From contig NC_004347.2 of NCBI RefSeq assembly GCF_000146165.2, positions 1 to 64,000 on the forward strand: a stretch of DNA of 64,000 bases. The letters run 5' to 3'. Under the pieces are notes generated by a model, which was given only the letters and a program-made list of their open reading frames with translations, had not been told where the DNA came from and did not search any database. The DNA comes from Shewanella oneidensis MR-1. GTDB lineage: Bacteria; Pseudomonadota; Gammaproteobacteria; Enterobacterales; Shewanellaceae. A program made the translations under genes and the position numbers. Below, piece after piece: positions 32,252 through 43,716 of this stretch (within the stretch, counting starts at the first letter, position 1; the number at the start of each line of letters is the position of its first letter).

Positions 32252-33694
32252 TTAGTACTTCCAAAAACTGGGATGGAACAGTACTGCTACGGTTAAAATT
32301 TCTAAGCGGCCAAGCAACATACCTAAAGAGAGCGCCCACTTAGCAAGATCGGGCAGGGTGGAGAAGTTACCTACAGGACCAATAATCGGCCCAAGCCCTG
32401 GCCCCACGTTGGACACGGCGGTAATTGCACCAGTAAAGCTAGTTACTGGGTCTAGACCCGTTAGTACCAGAATCACAGATAACCCAACAATTACGAACAT
32501 ATATAGCAGCACAAAGGTGATCAGCGAGCGCACAATATCTTCAGTTATGAGTCGGTTGTTATAGCGCTCCCTAAAAATCCCGTTGGGATGACATTGCTGT
32601 TTTAATTGTTCGCGCATAATCGCGCCCGCAATTTGAAAGCGGAAGATTTTTATTCCGCCCGAAGTCGACCCCGAGCAGCTACCCACAAACATTAAGAACA
32701 GAAAGGCAATGTTGGCAAAGGCGCCCCAAGCGCCATAGTCTGTTAAACCATAACCGGTTGTAGTGACCACAGATACAACGTTAAAGCTGGATAAGCGCAG
32801 CGCATCAATTAGGGCTATATCACGGGTTTGCCACAACCAGAAACCAATAGAGCAAGAAACAAACGTGAGGAAAAACAAGAAGCCTTTGACTTGCGCATCG
32901 TTCCACACTTTTACATCGCGCTGTTGGATCATCTGCACAAACATCAGCAGTGGCAAACCACCTGCTGCCATAAAGACAACACCAACCCAGTGGGCCGAAT
33001 TGGAAAACGCCGCCATTGAGCTATCAGAAGTCGAGTAACCACCGGTCGAGAGAGTTGTCATTGCGTGGTTGATGGCTTGGAACCACGTCATGCCTGCAAG
33101 ATGGTAGGCCACACTGCAAATGATCGTTAGCAATATATAGATAAAAAATAGATGCTTGGCCATGCTTTGTGTGCGAGGAACCGCCTTATCACTCCAGTCC
33201 GATGACTCAGTACGAAACAGGCGCATGCCACCAACGTTTAAGAAGGGCAGAATCGCTACCGCCATTACGATAAAACCAATCCCACCAAGCCACTGCAATA
33301 ACGAACGCCAGATTAAGATGCTGTGATCCATGGTATCAAGCCCCACAAGCACGGTAGAGCCTGTGGTGGTAATTCCTGACATGGTCTCGAAAAATGCATC
33401 GGTATAACCAATACCGTGGTATAGGGTAAAAGGCATGGCAGCGAACAGGCTTACGATTAACCAGGTGAGACTGGTGAGCAGAAACATATCGCGAATATTG
33501 AGGTTTATGCCTTTGCTTTGGCCGTTATGCAAACAGAGGCTAGCACAAATCCCAGTTGCTAAAGCCGATAACATAAATGAGCCGACGGTTTCCTCGCCAT
33601 TAACTACAGCGACTAGCATCGGGGCAAACATAAAGGCTGTCAGCATTGACAGAAACAGCCCTAAAATAAATAACAGCGCTCGAAAGTTCAGCAT
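32252..33694 (-). CDS. trkH: Trk potassium uptake protein TrkH (copy 2)
   Basis: This 480-residue TrkH paralog has pore segments TTTGSTVLVGLDTMD, TTLSTGGYSTSDSS, TTTGYGLTDYGAWG and SNVGPGLGPI, and the conserved FVGSCSGSTSGGIKIFRFQ. It lies 11 bases downstream of trkA, so channel and gating subunit are made together. Compared with copy 1 (29096-30556) the loops differ clearly, which points to an old duplication or separate ancestry rather than a recent copy. Confidence 0.95.
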   Translation of the reverse strand: MLNFRALLFILGLFLSMLTAFMFAPMLVAVVNGEETVGSFMLSALATGICASLCLHNGQSKGINLNIRDMFLLTSLTWLIVSLFAAMPFTLYHGIGYTDAFFETMSGITTTGSTVLVGLDTMDHSILIWRSLLQWLGGIGFIVMAVAILPFLNVGGMRLFRTESSDWSDKAVPRTQSMAKHLFFIYILLTIICSVAYHLAGMTWFQAINHAMTTLSTGGYSTSDSSMAAFSNSAHWVGVVFMAAGGLPLLMFVQMIQQRDVKVWNDAQVKGFLFFLTFVSCSIGFWLWQTRDIALIDALRLSSFNVVSVVTTTGYGLTDYGAWGAFANIAFLFLMFVGSCSGSTSGGIKIFRFQIAGAIMREQLKQQCHPNGIFRERYNNRLITEDIVRSLITFVLLYMFVIVGLSVILVLTGLDPVTSFTGAITAVSNVGPGLGPIIGPVGNFSTLPDLAKWALSLGMLLGRLEILTVAVLFHPSFWKY

Positions 33695-33705
33695 AGGGTA
33701 ATGAC

Positions 33706-35115
33706 TTAGAAGAAGAAGGCGCTAGGTTGGAAAAGTTTTTCGACTTCACCGATAAACTTCTTGTTCACAAGGAATAGGACTACGTGGTCCCCCTGTTCGA
33801 TTACTGTTTTATCATGAGCCATCAACACTTCTTCGTTACGTACAATCGCACCAATCGTGGTTCCCGGTGGCAGCTTAATATCGCCAATGGCTTTGCCTAC
33901 TACCTTAGAGGTGCTCGAATCACCGTGGGCAATCGCTTCAATGGCTTCAGCTGCGCCGCGACGTAATGAATACACGTTACAAATATCACCTTGGCGAATA
34001 TGGGTTAGCAATGCGGAAATGGTGGCCTGTTGCGGTGAAATGGCGATATCGATATTGGCTTCTTGCACAATATCCACATAGGCTTCGCGCTGGATCAGCA
34101 CCATTACCTTCTTTGCCCCCATGCGCTTGGCTAATAGGGCTGACATGATATTGGCTTCATCGTCGTTGGTCACGGCAATAAATACGTCGGTTTGGTCGAT
34201 ATGTTCTTCGAGTAGCAACTCCTGATCGGATGCATCACCACAAAACACCGTGGTGTTTTCAAGCTGTTCAGAGAGTGCTTCTGCGCGTTCAAACTTATGT
34301 TCAATCAGTTTGACAGAATGAGTGCGCTCGAGGCGTTTAGCCAGCCCGAGTCCGATGTTGCCACCGCCAGCAATCATGATATTGCGGTAGGAGTTATCGA
34401 GCTTTTGCATTTCACTCATTACCGCACGGATATGGCGGCTGTCGGCGACGAAAAACACTTCATCATCAGCTTCGATAATGGTTGTGCCGCGGGGCATGAT
34501 TGGGCGACCTTGGCGGAAAATTGCGGCTACCCGGGTATCAATATTCGGCATATGTTCACGTAGTGCGGCCAAGGCATTACCGACCAGTGGGCCACCGTAA
34601 TAGGCGCGTACCGCAACTAGGCTCAAACGTCCTTCGGCAAATTCAAGCACTTGTAGAGCGCCGGGGTATTCGACCAAACGTTCAATGTAAGCGGTTACTA
34701 ACTGTTCAGGCGCTATCAGCTCGTCAATAACAAAACCACCGCGTGGGCGACCGTCACTATTTTTGGTTTCACTGTTGATAAACAATTTATCGCGCATGGC
34801 CAAATAGGGTTCTGAGCGGATACGGGCGATTTTGGTAGGGGTACCAAATAGGCTATAGGCCATTTGGCAGGCGACCATGTTGCATTCATCGCTGTTGGTT
34901 ACCGCAATCAGCATATCGGCATCCTCGGCACCCGCCTCTTTGAGCACATTGGGGTGGGCACCATGGCCAGCTACAACGCGAAGGTCATATTTATCCTGCA
35001 GGGCGCGCAACCTGGATTTGTCACTGTCGACTATGGTGATATCGTTGTTTTCACCCACCAAATTTTCGGCCAAGGTTCCCCCAACTTGACCTGCACCTAA
35101 TATGATAATTTTCAT
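33706..35115 (-). CDS. trkA: Trk system regulatory NAD-binding protein TrkA
   Basis: TrkA is the cytoplasmic ring that gates TrkH in response to nucleotides. The 469-residue protein has two tandem RCK units. The first Rossmann fold starts [19 protein letters not shown], the second has [19 protein letters not shown] near residue 235, and each is followed by a TrkA_C domain. It sits in a leftward run with def, fmt and rsmB upstream and trkH copy 2 downstream, the common gammaproteobacterial order. Confidence 0.97.
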   Translation of the reverse strand: MKIIILGAGQVGGTLAENLVGENNDITIVDSDKSRLRALQDKYDLRVVAGHGAHPNVLKEAGAEDADMLIAVTNSDECNMVACQMAYSLFGTPTKIARIRSEPYLAMRDKLFINSETKNSDGRPRGGFVIDELIAPEQLVTAYIERLVEYPGALQVLEFAEGRLSLVAVRAYYGGPLVGNALAALREHMPNIDTRVAAIFRQGRPIMPRGTTIIEADDEVFFVADSRHIRAVMSEMQKLDNSYRNIMIAGGGNIGLGLAKRLERTHSVKLIEHKFERAEALSEQLENTTVFCGDASDQELLLEEHIDQTDVFIAVTNDDEANIMSALLAKRMGAKKVMVLIQREAYVDIVQEANIDIAISPQQATISALLTHIRQGDICNVYSLRRGAAEAIEAIAHGDSSTSKVVGKAIGDIKLPPGTTIGAIVRNEEVLMAHDKTVIEQGDHVVLFLVNKKFIGEVEKLFQPSAFFF

Positions 35116-35130
35116 GGCCTTGCTTACTTC

Positions 35131-36417
35131 CTAATGGGTCGCTTTCAATAAACGGGCGTAATAAAACCCATCCATGTTGTGTTGTCCCGGCGTGATTTGC
35201 CAACCTATATCTTGGCTTGAGGCCTGCTGGACGAGTGTATCTAGTTTAGCATCTGCGGTTCTGGCTAAAAATGCACTAATTTGGTCTCGATTTTCCTGCG
35301 GCAAAATGGAGCAAGTCGCATACAGAAGTGTGCCACCGGGTTTGAGCCACTTCCAGCAGTGATCCAAAATTTGTCTTTGTAGTTCAGCCAGCTCTTCTAT
35401 GTCATGGTTTTTACGTAACCATTTGATATCGGGATGACGGCGGATTACTCCCGTCGCCGAGCAAGGTGCGTCGAGTAAGATACGATCAAATTGTTCGCCC
35501 TGCCACCATGAGTCGATATTGGCCGCATCTCCATGAATAACTTCCGCTTTTAATGACAAACGGTCAAGGTTCTGTTGTACGCGTTCGAGACGTTTCGCAT
35601 CAAAATCGACGGCGATGAGCTTAATGCTAGGTTCAAGTTCCAGCAAATGGCAACTTTTACCACCGGGCGCTGCGCAGGCATCAAGGATCAGTTCATTGGC
35701 TTGGGGGGCAAGTAGGGTTGCTGCCCATTGGGCTGCACCATCTTGTACCGAGGCAGCCCCTTCAAGGAAGAGCGGTAATGTTGCAACGTCTTTGGGGGCG
35801 GCAAGCAGGATTGCATCATCACTCAATCCCGCGCTGGCATCTATCTCAAGCTTATCCAAGGCCGCAAGGTATTCGTCGCGGCTTTGGGAGAGGCGGTTGT
35901 TACGCAGCCACATGGGGGGACGTTCATGACTTTGCTGGATAATCTCTTGCCAGTTGCCTGGGTAAGCGGTTTTTAAGCGTTTAATTAACCAACCCGGCGT
36001 GTTGTAGCTTAAGGTTTCAGACTCATTACTCAGCGGCGTTAATTGACGTTGAATATTTCGCAGCACGCCATTGACCACTTTGACCATGCCTTCAAACTTT
36101 AGCTGACGGCAGGCTTCAGCGGTTTCGGATATGGCCGCGTGGCTCGGAATACGGGTAAAATATAGCTGATAGCAGCCCACAATCAACAGCTGGTGGATAA
36201 TCCTTTGTTTGCCTTTGAGCGGTTTGGCTAAACACTCAGCGGTGCGTTTTTCTATCTGCGGTAAAGTGCGCATCACGCCATAGCAGAGCTCAGCCAGCAG
36301 GGCCTTATCTTTGCCGCTGGCAAGGTGTTTTTGCTGTTCTGGCAGGGCAACAGAAAGCGATACGCCTTTTTCTAATACATCGAAGATGGCTTTAGCTGCC
36401 AGTGCACGCAAGTTCAT
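35131..36417 (-). CDS. rsmB: 16S rRNA m5C967 methyltransferase RsmB
   Basis: RsmB (Sun/Fmu) methylates C967 of 16S rRNA using S-adenosylmethionine. The 428-residue protein has the N-terminal NusB-like RNA-binding domain (about 1-140) and a Rossmann methyltransferase domain with the SAM loop LDACAAPGGKSCHLLEL. The two catalytic Cys motifs are LLDAPCSATGVIRRHPDIKW and LYATCSILPQEN. Only 2 bases separate it from fmt. Confidence 0.97.
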   Translation of the reverse strand: MNLRALAAKAIFDVLEKGVSLSVALPEQQKHLASGKDKALLAELCYGVMRTLPQIEKRTAECLAKPLKGKQRIIHQLLIVGCYQLYFTRIPSHAAISETAEACRQLKFEGMVKVVNGVLRNIQRQLTPLSNESETLSYNTPGWLIKRLKTAYPGNWQEIIQQSHERPPMWLRNNRLSQSRDEYLAALDKLEIDASAGLSDDAILLAAPKDVATLPLFLEGAASVQDGAAQWAATLLAPQANELILDACAAPGGKSCHLLELEPSIKLIAVDFDAKRLERVQQNLDRLSLKAEVIHGDAANIDSWWQGEQFDRILLDAPCSATGVIRRHPDIKWLRKNHDIEELAELQRQILDHCWKWLKPGGTLLYATCSILPQENRDQISAFLARTADAKLDTLVQQASSQDIGWQITPGQHNMDGFYYARLLKATH

Positions 36418-36419
36418 GA

Positions 36420-37376
36420 TTATTGCGCCTCGTTGTTTAGGCGAGTGTTAGGGGTAAACCATTCACCGCGGGCATTGAGTATGTCGGCTACGCTGAGCGG
36501 TTTCTTTCCGGGTAATTGCATGCTGAGCAGGGTCAACACGCCATCGCCAGTAGAGACATCAATGCCTTTTTTGCTCGCGTTGATAATCGTGCCTGGTGCT
36601 GCAGTGCTGCTGGTTGTGCTGACTTGGGTCTGCCACACTTTAATCGTATTGCCTTGATGTTCAAAATAGCTCACTGGCCATGGATTGAAGGCGCGAACTT
36701 CTTGCCACAATTGAGTGGCGGATTTTGTCCAGTCTAGCCTTGCTTCTTCTTTACTGAGTTTTTCGGCGTAGTTGGCTAAGGTTTCATCTTGTTTTTCAGC
36801 CGCTAAGGTGCCGTTGGCTAAACCTTCAAGCGCTTGCAGTAGCGCGTCTGGCCCTTGCAGAGCTAACTTCTCATATAGGCTAGCTGAAGTATCATCATCT
36901 TCAATCGGTAAATAGGTTTTTAACAGCATATCGCCAGTATCTAGGCCGACATCCATCTGCATAATCGTCACGCCCGTTTCTTTATCGCCCGCCCATAGCG
37001 CGCGTTGAATAGGCGCGGCACCACGCCAGCGTGGCAGAATAGAACCGTGAACATTGATACAGCCTAAGCGCGGCGTATCGAGCACCACTTTGGGCAGAAT
37101 CAAACCGTAGGCGACCACCACCATAATATCGGCATTAAGTGATGCAAGCTCTTGCTGCGCGGGTTCTTTACGCAGTGACCCCGGTTGATAGACAGGGATG
37201 CTGTGGCTAAGCGCGAGTTCTTTGACTGGGCTGGCGGTGAGTTTTTTACCGCGACCAGCGGGTCTATCCGGCTGAGTGTAAACCGCTATCACATTGTGGT
37301 GTGAGTTGATCAGCGCCTGTAAATGGCGAGCGGCAAAATCTGGTGTTCCGGCGAAGATGATGTTGAGTGGTTTCAA
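36420..37376 (-). CDS. fmt: Methionyl-tRNA formyltransferase
   Basis: Fmt formylates initiator Met-tRNA from 10-formyl-tetrahydrofolate. The 318-residue protein begins [19 protein letters not shown] and has the catalytic signature [20 protein letters not shown], with the DVGLDTGDM loop after it. The C-terminal OB-fold domain is present to full length. It is paired with def (15-base gap), the enzyme that later removes the formyl group. Confidence 0.97.
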   Translation of the reverse strand: MKPLNIIFAGTPDFAARHLQALINSHHNVIAVYTQPDRPAGRGKKLTASPVKELALSHSIPVYQPGSLRKEPAQQELASLNADIMVVVAYGLILPKVVLDTPRLGCINVHGSILPRWRGAAPIQRALWAGDKETGVTIMQMDVGLDTGDMLLKTYLPIEDDDTSASLYEKLALQGPDALLQALEGLANGTLAAEKQDETLANYAEKLSKEEARLDWTKSATQLWQEVRAFNPWPVSYFEHQGNTIKVWQTQVSTTSSTAAPGTIINASKKGIDVSTGDGVLTLLSMQLPGKKPLSVADILNARGEWFTPNTRLNNEAQ

Positions 37377-37391
37377 ATCTGATCCTAGTAC

Positions 37392-37898
37392 TTATTTGGC
37401 GTCTTGTTTGGCGGCTTTTTCAAGTTTCTGTTTGATCCGTTGACGCTTCAATGGCGACAGGTAATCGACAAACAATTTACCTTTCAGGTGATCCATTTCA
37501 TGCTGAATACAAATAGCAAAGAGGTCATCGGCTTCAACGGTGAATTCATTACCGTGTCTATCCAGCGCTTTAACAGTAACAAACTCGGCGCGGTCGACTT
37601 TGGCATAAATACCGGGAACAGACAGGCAGCCTTCTTCGTTACAAAAATCGCCACTACTGGCAATAATCTCGGGATTGATAAAGACTTTTGGACGCTCGAC
37701 CTCGTCTTGTAAATCCATGACGATCAGTTGTTTATGATAGTCAACTTGGGTTGCCGCCAAACCAATCCCTTTTTCTTGGTACATGGTCTCAAACATATCA
37801 TCGATTTGAGTTTGCAACTCAGCATTAAACTCTGTGATAGGGGTTGCTTGAGTTCGTAATCTTTCATCGGGGAAGCGTAAAACTTTTAATAGTGCCAT
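37392..37898 (-). CDS. def: Peptide deformylase
   Basis: Def removes the formyl group from nascent proteins. The 168-residue protein, counted from the ATG at 37898 ([14 protein letters not shown]), has the three family motifs: [18 protein letters not shown] with the metal-binding Cys, and QHEMDHLKG with the two metal His and catalytic Glu. The open frame extends to 37931, but those extra residues precede the conserved start. It opens the def-fmt-rsmB-trkA-trkH run and is divergent from the LysM gene. Confidence 0.96.
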   Translation of the reverse strand: MALLKVLRFPDERLRTQATPITEFNAELQTQIDDMFETMYQEKGIGLAATQVDYHKQLIVMDLQDEVERPKVFINPEIIASSGDFCNEEGCLSVPGIYAKVDRAEFVTVKALDRHGNEFTVEADDLFAICIQHEMDHLKGKLFVDYLSPLKRQRIKQKLEKAAKQDAK

Positions 37899-38023
37899 AC
37901 TTAAACTCTTAAGAAGTCTGTCAAATCTCAATCAGTTGGTTATACTGACTTAGGCTAATGGGCTAATTTTAATCTTTAGTGCCTATCAATAACAGTAAAA
38001 GCTCGATTTAAGAGCTAAACAAC

Positions 38024-39160
38024 ATGGACCGCACCATGAAACGGTTAATTTTACTTGCGTTAATGACCTTTAATAGCACATTGGTTTTTGCTGATACTCT
38101 CACGTTGAAAGCCGGGCATCCAGAGTCATATGTGGTAAAGAAAGGCGATACCCTGTGGGATATTTCGACAACCTTTCTAAATGATCCGTGGAAGTGGCCA
38201 CGTTTATGGGATGTGAATCCCCAGATTGCCAACCCTCATTTAATTTACCCCGGCGATCAGCTCACCTTAGTGTTTATTGATGGCCAACCCAGATTAGTGC
38301 GTAATGGCGCCAGTGTCAGTACCAGTGAAGCTAAACCCCATATTCGAAAATCACCAGAAGGACGTGTTATCGCTAAAAGCAATGCGATACCAGCAGTTGA
38401 TCTAGCACTAATTCAAAACTATCTCGTTCAAAACCGTGTCGTTGATGCCGACTGGTTTATTCAGCAACCTATGGTGCTTGCGGGGGAGAGTCCTTCACGT
38501 CACCATGTGATTGGCGATGTGATTTATATCAATAGTGAATTACCTTTGCATCAAAAGTTAGGTGTGTATGAGCGCGGTCGTGAATTCTTTAATAAAGAAA
38601 CAGGCGAGGCTCTCGGACAAGAGGCGATTTTGGCATCGACTGGACAGGTGATCGAGTCTGGCAAAGTATCAAAGGTGAAGCTTCTCAGCAATTTCCGTGA
38701 AACCAAAGCGGGTTTTAGGGTGCTGCCGCTGGAAGATGAGGCGTTAATGTCGGCCTATTTTACGCCAAAACCTGCAGAGCTTAAGACGTCTGCTAGCGTA
38801 TTAGCGATTGAGTCAAAAATGCGTGAAGCGGGTAAACTCAATGTCGTTTATCTCGATAAAGGTACACAGGATGGTGTAAAACCGGGAGAGGTTTTCTCTA
38901 TTTATCGTGATGGTGAAGAAATCGTGATCAATAACGATGGCCAACCGGTTCCGGTAATGGAACGTACTGCCTATGATGATGTAGTGGCGTCGCTTTCGTC
39001 CGATCGCTCGCTCAAAATGCCCGATGTTTATAATGGTAAATTGTTAGTATTCAAAGTGTTTGATAAAGCGAGTCTTGGTTTGATTGTATCGACGGAGCGT
39101 TCTGTGCGTGTCGATGACAAATTAATCGCACCCGACATACTAGCCTTTAGAGGTCAATAA
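38024..39160 (+). CDS. LysM domain protein (exported, putative peptidoglycan-binding)
   Basis: The 378-residue protein has an N-terminal signal peptide (MDRTMKRLILLALMTFNS, cleavage likely after VFA) and a LysM domain at about residues 35-85 (VVKKGDTLWDISTTFL, ending with YPGDQLTLVF). The remaining 280 residues have no motif I recognise. This gene next to dprA and divergent from def is the usual gammaproteobacterial arrangement, and the family is sometimes annotated as a LysM peptidoglycan-binding protein of unknown function. An AAGAG site precedes the ATG at 38024 by 9 bases. Confidence 0.9.
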   Translation: MDRTMKRLILLALMTFNSTLVFADTLTLKAGHPESYVVKKGDTLWDISTTFLNDPWKWPRLWDVNPQIANPHLIYPGDQLTLVFIDGQPRLVRNGASVSTSEAKPHIRKSPEGRVIAKSNAIPAVDLALIQNYLVQNRVVDADWFIQQPMVLAGESPSRHHVIGDVIYINSELPLHQKLGVYERGREFFNKETGEALGQEAILASTGQVIESGKVSKVKLLSNFRETKAGFRVLPLEDEALMSAYFTPKPAELKTSASVLAIESKMREAGKLNVVYLDKGTQDGVKPGEVFSIYRDGEEIVINNDGQPVPVMERTAYDDVVASLSSDRSLKMPDVYNGKLLVFKVFDKASLGLIVSTERSVRVDDKLIAPDILAFRGQ

Positions 39161-39171
39161 TTTCAGAACAT

Positions 39172-40260
39172 TTGGTCGACTGGTTAATTGTTAGTGCGGT
39201 ATCTGGGCTCGGACCCGCTCGGACACAACAATTATTAACACACATGGATGTGGACGACCTCAGGCAAAGACTCGAGCATGAGAAACACTCGCTCCCTTTG
39301 TCTGATAATCTGCTCCACAGCTTAGTTATTGATTATCAAAAAGTAGACGCCGCTTTGGAATGGCAACAACAGGCGGCACACCATCATCTAGTTTGTTTTT
39401 CTGATCCCCTCTATCCACCGCTACTAAAACAATTAACCGATCCCCCCTGTGTGTTGTTTGTTAAAGGCTGCGTTGAGGCGTTGGCGATACCGTCACTTGC
39501 CATTGTTGGCAGCCGTAATGCGTCTCCCGGCGGATTGCAGGTGGCTTATCAGCTGGCGAGAGAGATGACTGCCCTCGGATTTAGCATTTGCAGTGGCATG
39601 GCGATGGGGATAGACGGTGCAGCACATAAAGCCTGTGTTGATCATGCTGGAAGGACGCTTGCTGTATTGGGGACGGGTATTGATATCATTTATCCGCGCC
39701 GACATAAGCAGCTTTATGAGGATATTCAGCGTCAAGGCTGTATAATAAGCGAGTTTTGGCCGGATGTGGGGCCTTTTGCGGGCAATTTCCCGAAACGAAA
39801 TCGCATTATTAGCGGTCTTTCTTTAGGGACGTTAGTCGTTGAAGCTTGTCGCAAAAGTGGTTCGCTCATTACCGCAAGATTGGCCATGGAGCTGGGGCGT
39901 GAAGTTTTTGCTGTGCCGGGCTCCATTCTTGGTGGCTTTCATCAAGGTTGCCATGATTTATTACGTGACGGGGCAAAACTTGTGGAAAGTGCGGCCGATA
40001 TAGTGGAAGAGCTGGCAAGTTTGACTGCATTTCATCTTGAAGAAGTCAACTCCTGCCACCATATACAGCAGGGTGAGATTTGTGATTTGCCATTTTCATC
40101 GCTGTTAGCTAGTGTTGGTTATGAAACGACAGCAATTGATGCTGTAGTCGAACATAGTGGGAAAACGATAGATCTGGTGTTAGAACAAATGCTTGAACTT
40201 GAGTTGCAAGGTTGGGTTGTTGCAGTACCCGGTGGTTACGTCAGAGTAAAGAGGAGCTAG
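39172..40260 (+). CDS. dprA: DNA-processing protein DprA (Smf)
   Basis: DprA binds incoming single-stranded DNA during transformation and loads RecA. The 362-residue protein has the Rossmann-like core with [31 protein letters not shown] and [14 protein letters not shown], and a C-terminal winged-helix region (about 300-362). The only clear start is TTG at 39172; an AGAGGT site sits 17 bases upstream, which is far, so the start is uncertain. It is the second gene of the lysM-dprA-smg run. Confidence 0.93.
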   Translation: MVDWLIVSAVSGLGPARTQQLLTHMDVDDLRQRLEHEKHSLPLSDNLLHSLVIDYQKVDAALEWQQQAAHHHLVCFSDPLYPPLLKQLTDPPCVLFVKGCVEALAIPSLAIVGSRNASPGGLQVAYQLAREMTALGFSICSGMAMGIDGAAHKACVDHAGRTLAVLGTGIDIIYPRRHKQLYEDIQRQGCIISEFWPDVGPFAGNFPKRNRIISGLSLGTLVVEACRKSGSLITARLAMELGREVFAVPGSILGGFHQGCHDLLRDGAKLVESAADIVEELASLTAFHLEEVNSCHHIQQGEICDLPFSSLLASVGYETTAIDAVVEHSGKTIDLVLEQMLELELQGWVVAVPGGYVRVKRS

Positions 40261-40262
40261 CC

Positions 40263-40739
40263 ATGTTTGATATCCTCATGTATCTATTTGAAAACTATGT
40301 TCACAGTGAAGTTGAACTATTAGTTGATGAAGACGAGTTAACCAAGGAACTCACTCGGGCTGGTTTTCATCAGTCGGAGATTTTGAAAGCCTTAACTTGG
40401 TTGGAGCGTCTGGCAGAGCTGCAGGAAGGGGATAAGCCTTACCTGTGCAATCATGATCAGCATTCATTTCGGATTTACACCAAAGACGAAATGGAAAAGC
40501 TGGATGTGGAGTGCCGTGGATTCCTGCTATTTTTAGAACAAGTTAAAGTGCTGAATGTCGAAACCCGTGAGATGGTGATTGATAGAGTCATGGAGCTAGA
40601 TGAACCCGCTTTGATCCTTGAAGATCTTAAGTGGGTTATTTTGATGGTGCTCTTTAATGCGCCCGGCCATGAGTCTGCCTATGAGCAAATGGAAGATTTA
40701 ATTTTTGAGCAACCTGAAGAAGGTCGGCTTCATTCTTAA
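40263..40739 (+). CDS. smg: Smg protein (DUF494)
   Basis: The 158-residue acidic protein begins [16 protein letters not shown], with [15 protein letters not shown] and ERLAELQE following. It belongs to the Smg/DUF494 family, always found next to dprA, with unknown function. The ATG at 40263 follows GAGGAGCTAGCC and lies 2 bases after the dprA stop, so translation is coupled. The upstream open frame to 40212 overlaps dprA and is not used. Confidence 0.94.
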   Translation: MFDILMYLFENYVHSEVELLVDEDELTKELTRAGFHQSEILKALTWLERLAELQEGDKPYLCNHDQHSFRIYTKDEMEKLDVECRGFLLFLEQVKVLNVETREMVIDRVMELDEPALILEDLKWVILMVLFNAPGHESAYEQMEDLIFEQPEEGRLHS

Positions 40740-40764
40740 GCGTTGTAATGTTATGAATAATGAG

Positions 40765-40788
40765 AAAGGAGGCTAGCCCTCCTTTTTT
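40765..40788 (+). terminator. Terminator after smg
   Basis: AAAGGAGG..., CTAG, ...CCTCCTTTTTT, between smg and the zinc-finger gene; it may be only partial, since the next gene is in the same direction. Confidence 0.7.
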
Positions 40789-40848
40789 GATGCCATAAGG
40801 ATCTGTGTGGTGAGTTATCTGCGGATTAGCTGCAATGACTGGTGGTAA

Positions 40849-41418
40849 ATGATGATGTCTAAGATCGATGAACAACTATTTAGTGCCCATGAGCACGCAC
40901 TGGAAAAAGAATACGAGTTGTGCCCAGAGTGTGGTAGCGAGTTATCGGTAAAACACAGTAAGCACGGCAGTTTTATTGGTTGTAATAATTATCCAAACTG
41001 CGCATATACCCGTCCTTTAGTGCAGCATGAATCGATTGAAACCCAAGTGATTGAAGGTTCTAAATGCCCTGAGTGCGGTCACGAGTTGGCGGTAAAATCG
41101 GGGCGTTTTGGTATCTTTATTGGCTGTACGCAATATCCCAGTTGTACCCACATCGAAAGGCCGGATCAGGAAAGTGACAAACCTCAGGTGGCCTGTCCAG
41201 AATGCAAAACGGGTAAGCTTGAGCATCGTACTAGTCGTTTTGGCAAGGGTTTTTATGCCTGTAGTGCATATCCAAAATGCAAATTCATTGTGAATTATCC
41301 TCCCGTTGGCGAAACCTGCCCAAGTTGCGGTTTTGGGATTTTAGTCGAGCGTAAAGGAGCCGCGGGGATGCGTTTAGAGTGTCCGCAAAAAAGCTGTAAA
41401 TACAAACGAGCGCTTTAG
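40849..41418 (+). CDS. Topoisomerase-type C4 zinc finger protein (YrdD-like)
   Basis: The 189-residue protein is made of repeated four-cysteine zinc fingers of the topoisomerase I C-terminal kind: CPECGSELSVKHSKHGSFIG to CNNYPNC, CPECGHELAVKSGRFGIFIG to CTQYPSC, CPECKTGKLEHRTSRFGKGF to CSAYPKC, then CPSCGFGILVERKGAAGMRL to CPQKSCKY. There is no topoisomerase catalytic domain, so it is likely a nucleic-acid-binding accessory protein. Three consecutive ATGs (40849, 40852, 40855) are possible starts. It sits between smg and tsaC, as yrdD does in E. coli. Confidence 0.92.
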   Translation: MMMSKIDEQLFSAHEHALEKEYELCPECGSELSVKHSKHGSFIGCNNYPNCAYTRPLVQHESIETQVIEGSKCPECGHELAVKSGRFGIFIGCTQYPSCTHIERPDQESDKPQVACPECKTGKLEHRTSRFGKGFYACSAYPKCKFIVNYPPVGETCPSCGFGILVERKGAAGMRLECPQKSCKYKRAL

Positions 41419-41556
41419 TGTGATCGACCTCTAAAAATTTGGCCACTTAAACACCCTTGGGTATAATCCCCGTTCGACCACGGATGGGGTGGCCAAAATC
41501 CCAAAATGCCAAATTGTGTTTGTAGAAATCGATTAAATTCATTAGGTGATATTAAG

Positions 41557-42123
41557 ATGTTGCAACTGCACCCATCTGACATTAAAGACGTAGTGTTAAA
41601 CGGTGGGGTTATCGCTTATCCCACCGAAGCCGTTTATGGCTTAGGTTGTGACCCTGATAATGATACCGCCATTCAAAAGTTACTCGCCGTGAAACAACGT
41701 CCTTGGCAGAAAGGACTTATCTTAGTGGCGAGTGAGTTTTCGCAGTTATTAGCCTATGTCGATGAATCACAGCTGACCGATGAGCAGCTCGAATTGGCTT
41801 TCTCCAAATGGCCTGGGCCTTTTACCTTTGTCATGCCGATTAAACCTCATGTCTCGCGTTATTTATGTGGTGAGTTTGATTCGATAGCCGTACGTGTGTC
41901 CGCCCATGAAGGGGTGCGAGCTTTATGCCAAGCCTTAGGTAAACCACTGGTCTCGACCAGTGCCAATTTAGCCGGCGAAGATCCCGCGCTCAGCGGCGAT
42001 GAGATTCTCAATGTCTTTGAAGGCAAAATTGATGCCTTGGTGCTGGGTCAATTAGGTGAGCAACGTCAACCCTCCACCATTATTGATGCCCGCAGCGGCA
42101 AGATTTTACGCAATGGACAGTAA
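41557..42123 (+). CDS. tsaC: Threonylcarbamoyl-AMP synthase TsaC
   Basis: TsaC makes threonylcarbamoyl-AMP for the t6A modification of ANN-decoding tRNAs. The 188-residue protein has the YrdC signature [18 protein letters not shown] and [14 protein letters not shown], with [20 protein letters not shown] near the end. The ATG at 41557 follows TAGGTGATATTAAG; the longer frame to 41506 has no start signal. It is the short TsaC type, without the extra Sua5 domain. Confidence 0.95.
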   Translation: MLQLHPSDIKDVVLNGGVIAYPTEAVYGLGCDPDNDTAIQKLLAVKQRPWQKGLILVASEFSQLLAYVDESQLTDEQLELAFSKWPGPFTFVMPIKPHVSRYLCGEFDSIAVRVSAHEGVRALCQALGKPLVSTSANLAGEDPALSGDEILNVFEGKIDALVLGQLGEQRQPSTIIDARSGKILRNGQ

Positions 42124-42127
42124 CTAA

Positions 42128-43060
<933 letters not shown>

Positions 43061-43089
43061 TCGGTTAATCAATAGCGGAACCTAGAGCG

Positions 43090-43527
43090 TTATTGATTGC
43101 GCATATGATCGGCCAGAGTGGATATCGCCTCATAGATAGCGGCGCGATGCTCTGGCTTTTTTATATGTTTTTCAATGGCAAACTTCATACAGAATAACCA
43201 TTGATCGCGCATTGCCTCATCAACAGCAAAGTGCATATGGCGGGCACGCAAAGCCGGATGACCGTATTTTTGCTGGTACAACTGTGGGCCGCCGAGCCAG
43301 CCAGTTAAAAATTCATAGAGCTTTTGCTCCGATTCGGCAATTGGCGCTCTGTGAATGGCAAACAGCGCGCGCGTTTCTTCTGAGCTTGCCATTTTCTGAT
43401 AGAAGCTATTGGCTATTGCACGGATCACTTTGTCGCCACCAATTAAATCATAGGCATTAGATTGGTTCGGGTCTCTGTCATCTTGTACCTTGGTGTGTTT
43501 ACTAAAGATCTTTTTAAGCCAGTTCAT
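43090..43527 (-). CDS. Truncated hemoglobin, group II
   Basis: The product is 145 residues from the ATG at 43527 (MNWLKKIFSKHTKVQDDRDP). It is a group II truncated globin: YDLIGGDKVIRAIANSFYQKM, FLTGWLGGPQLYQQKYGHPALRARHMHF with the proximal His, and the distal-side Trp in DEAMRDQWLFCMKFA. A roughly 20-residue N-terminal basic extension precedes the domain. Such globins handle oxygen, nitric oxide or sulfide; the role here is unknown. The frame extends to 43623 without a better start. Confidence 0.9.
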   Translation of the reverse strand: MNWLKKIFSKHTKVQDDRDPNQSNAYDLIGGDKVIRAIANSFYQKMASSEETRALFAIHRAPIAESEQKLYEFLTGWLGGPQLYQQKYGHPALRARHMHFAVDEAMRDQWLFCMKFAIEKHIKKPEHRAAIYEAISTLADHMRNQ

Positions 43528-43716
43528 AGGTCTAACTATATTGCCAGTAGAAATATTGATGCGCGCATTATAGCTTGAATGTTCCGTTGAAACAGGGCTT
43601 AAACTACGGTGCCAGCATTGCACTCGGCCATGGCATTGTTATCTTGTAATGTCATTGTGATCTCGCCAAAAAGCGCGCTAGACTCCAACCTATCCACAGT
43701 AAATAGAATCGCGCAT

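Noticed and set aside
43688..43696. CTATCCACA near aroE, one mismatch from a DnaA box
   Set aside because: Isolated, without GATC clustering; a single 9-mer near-match is expected by chance.
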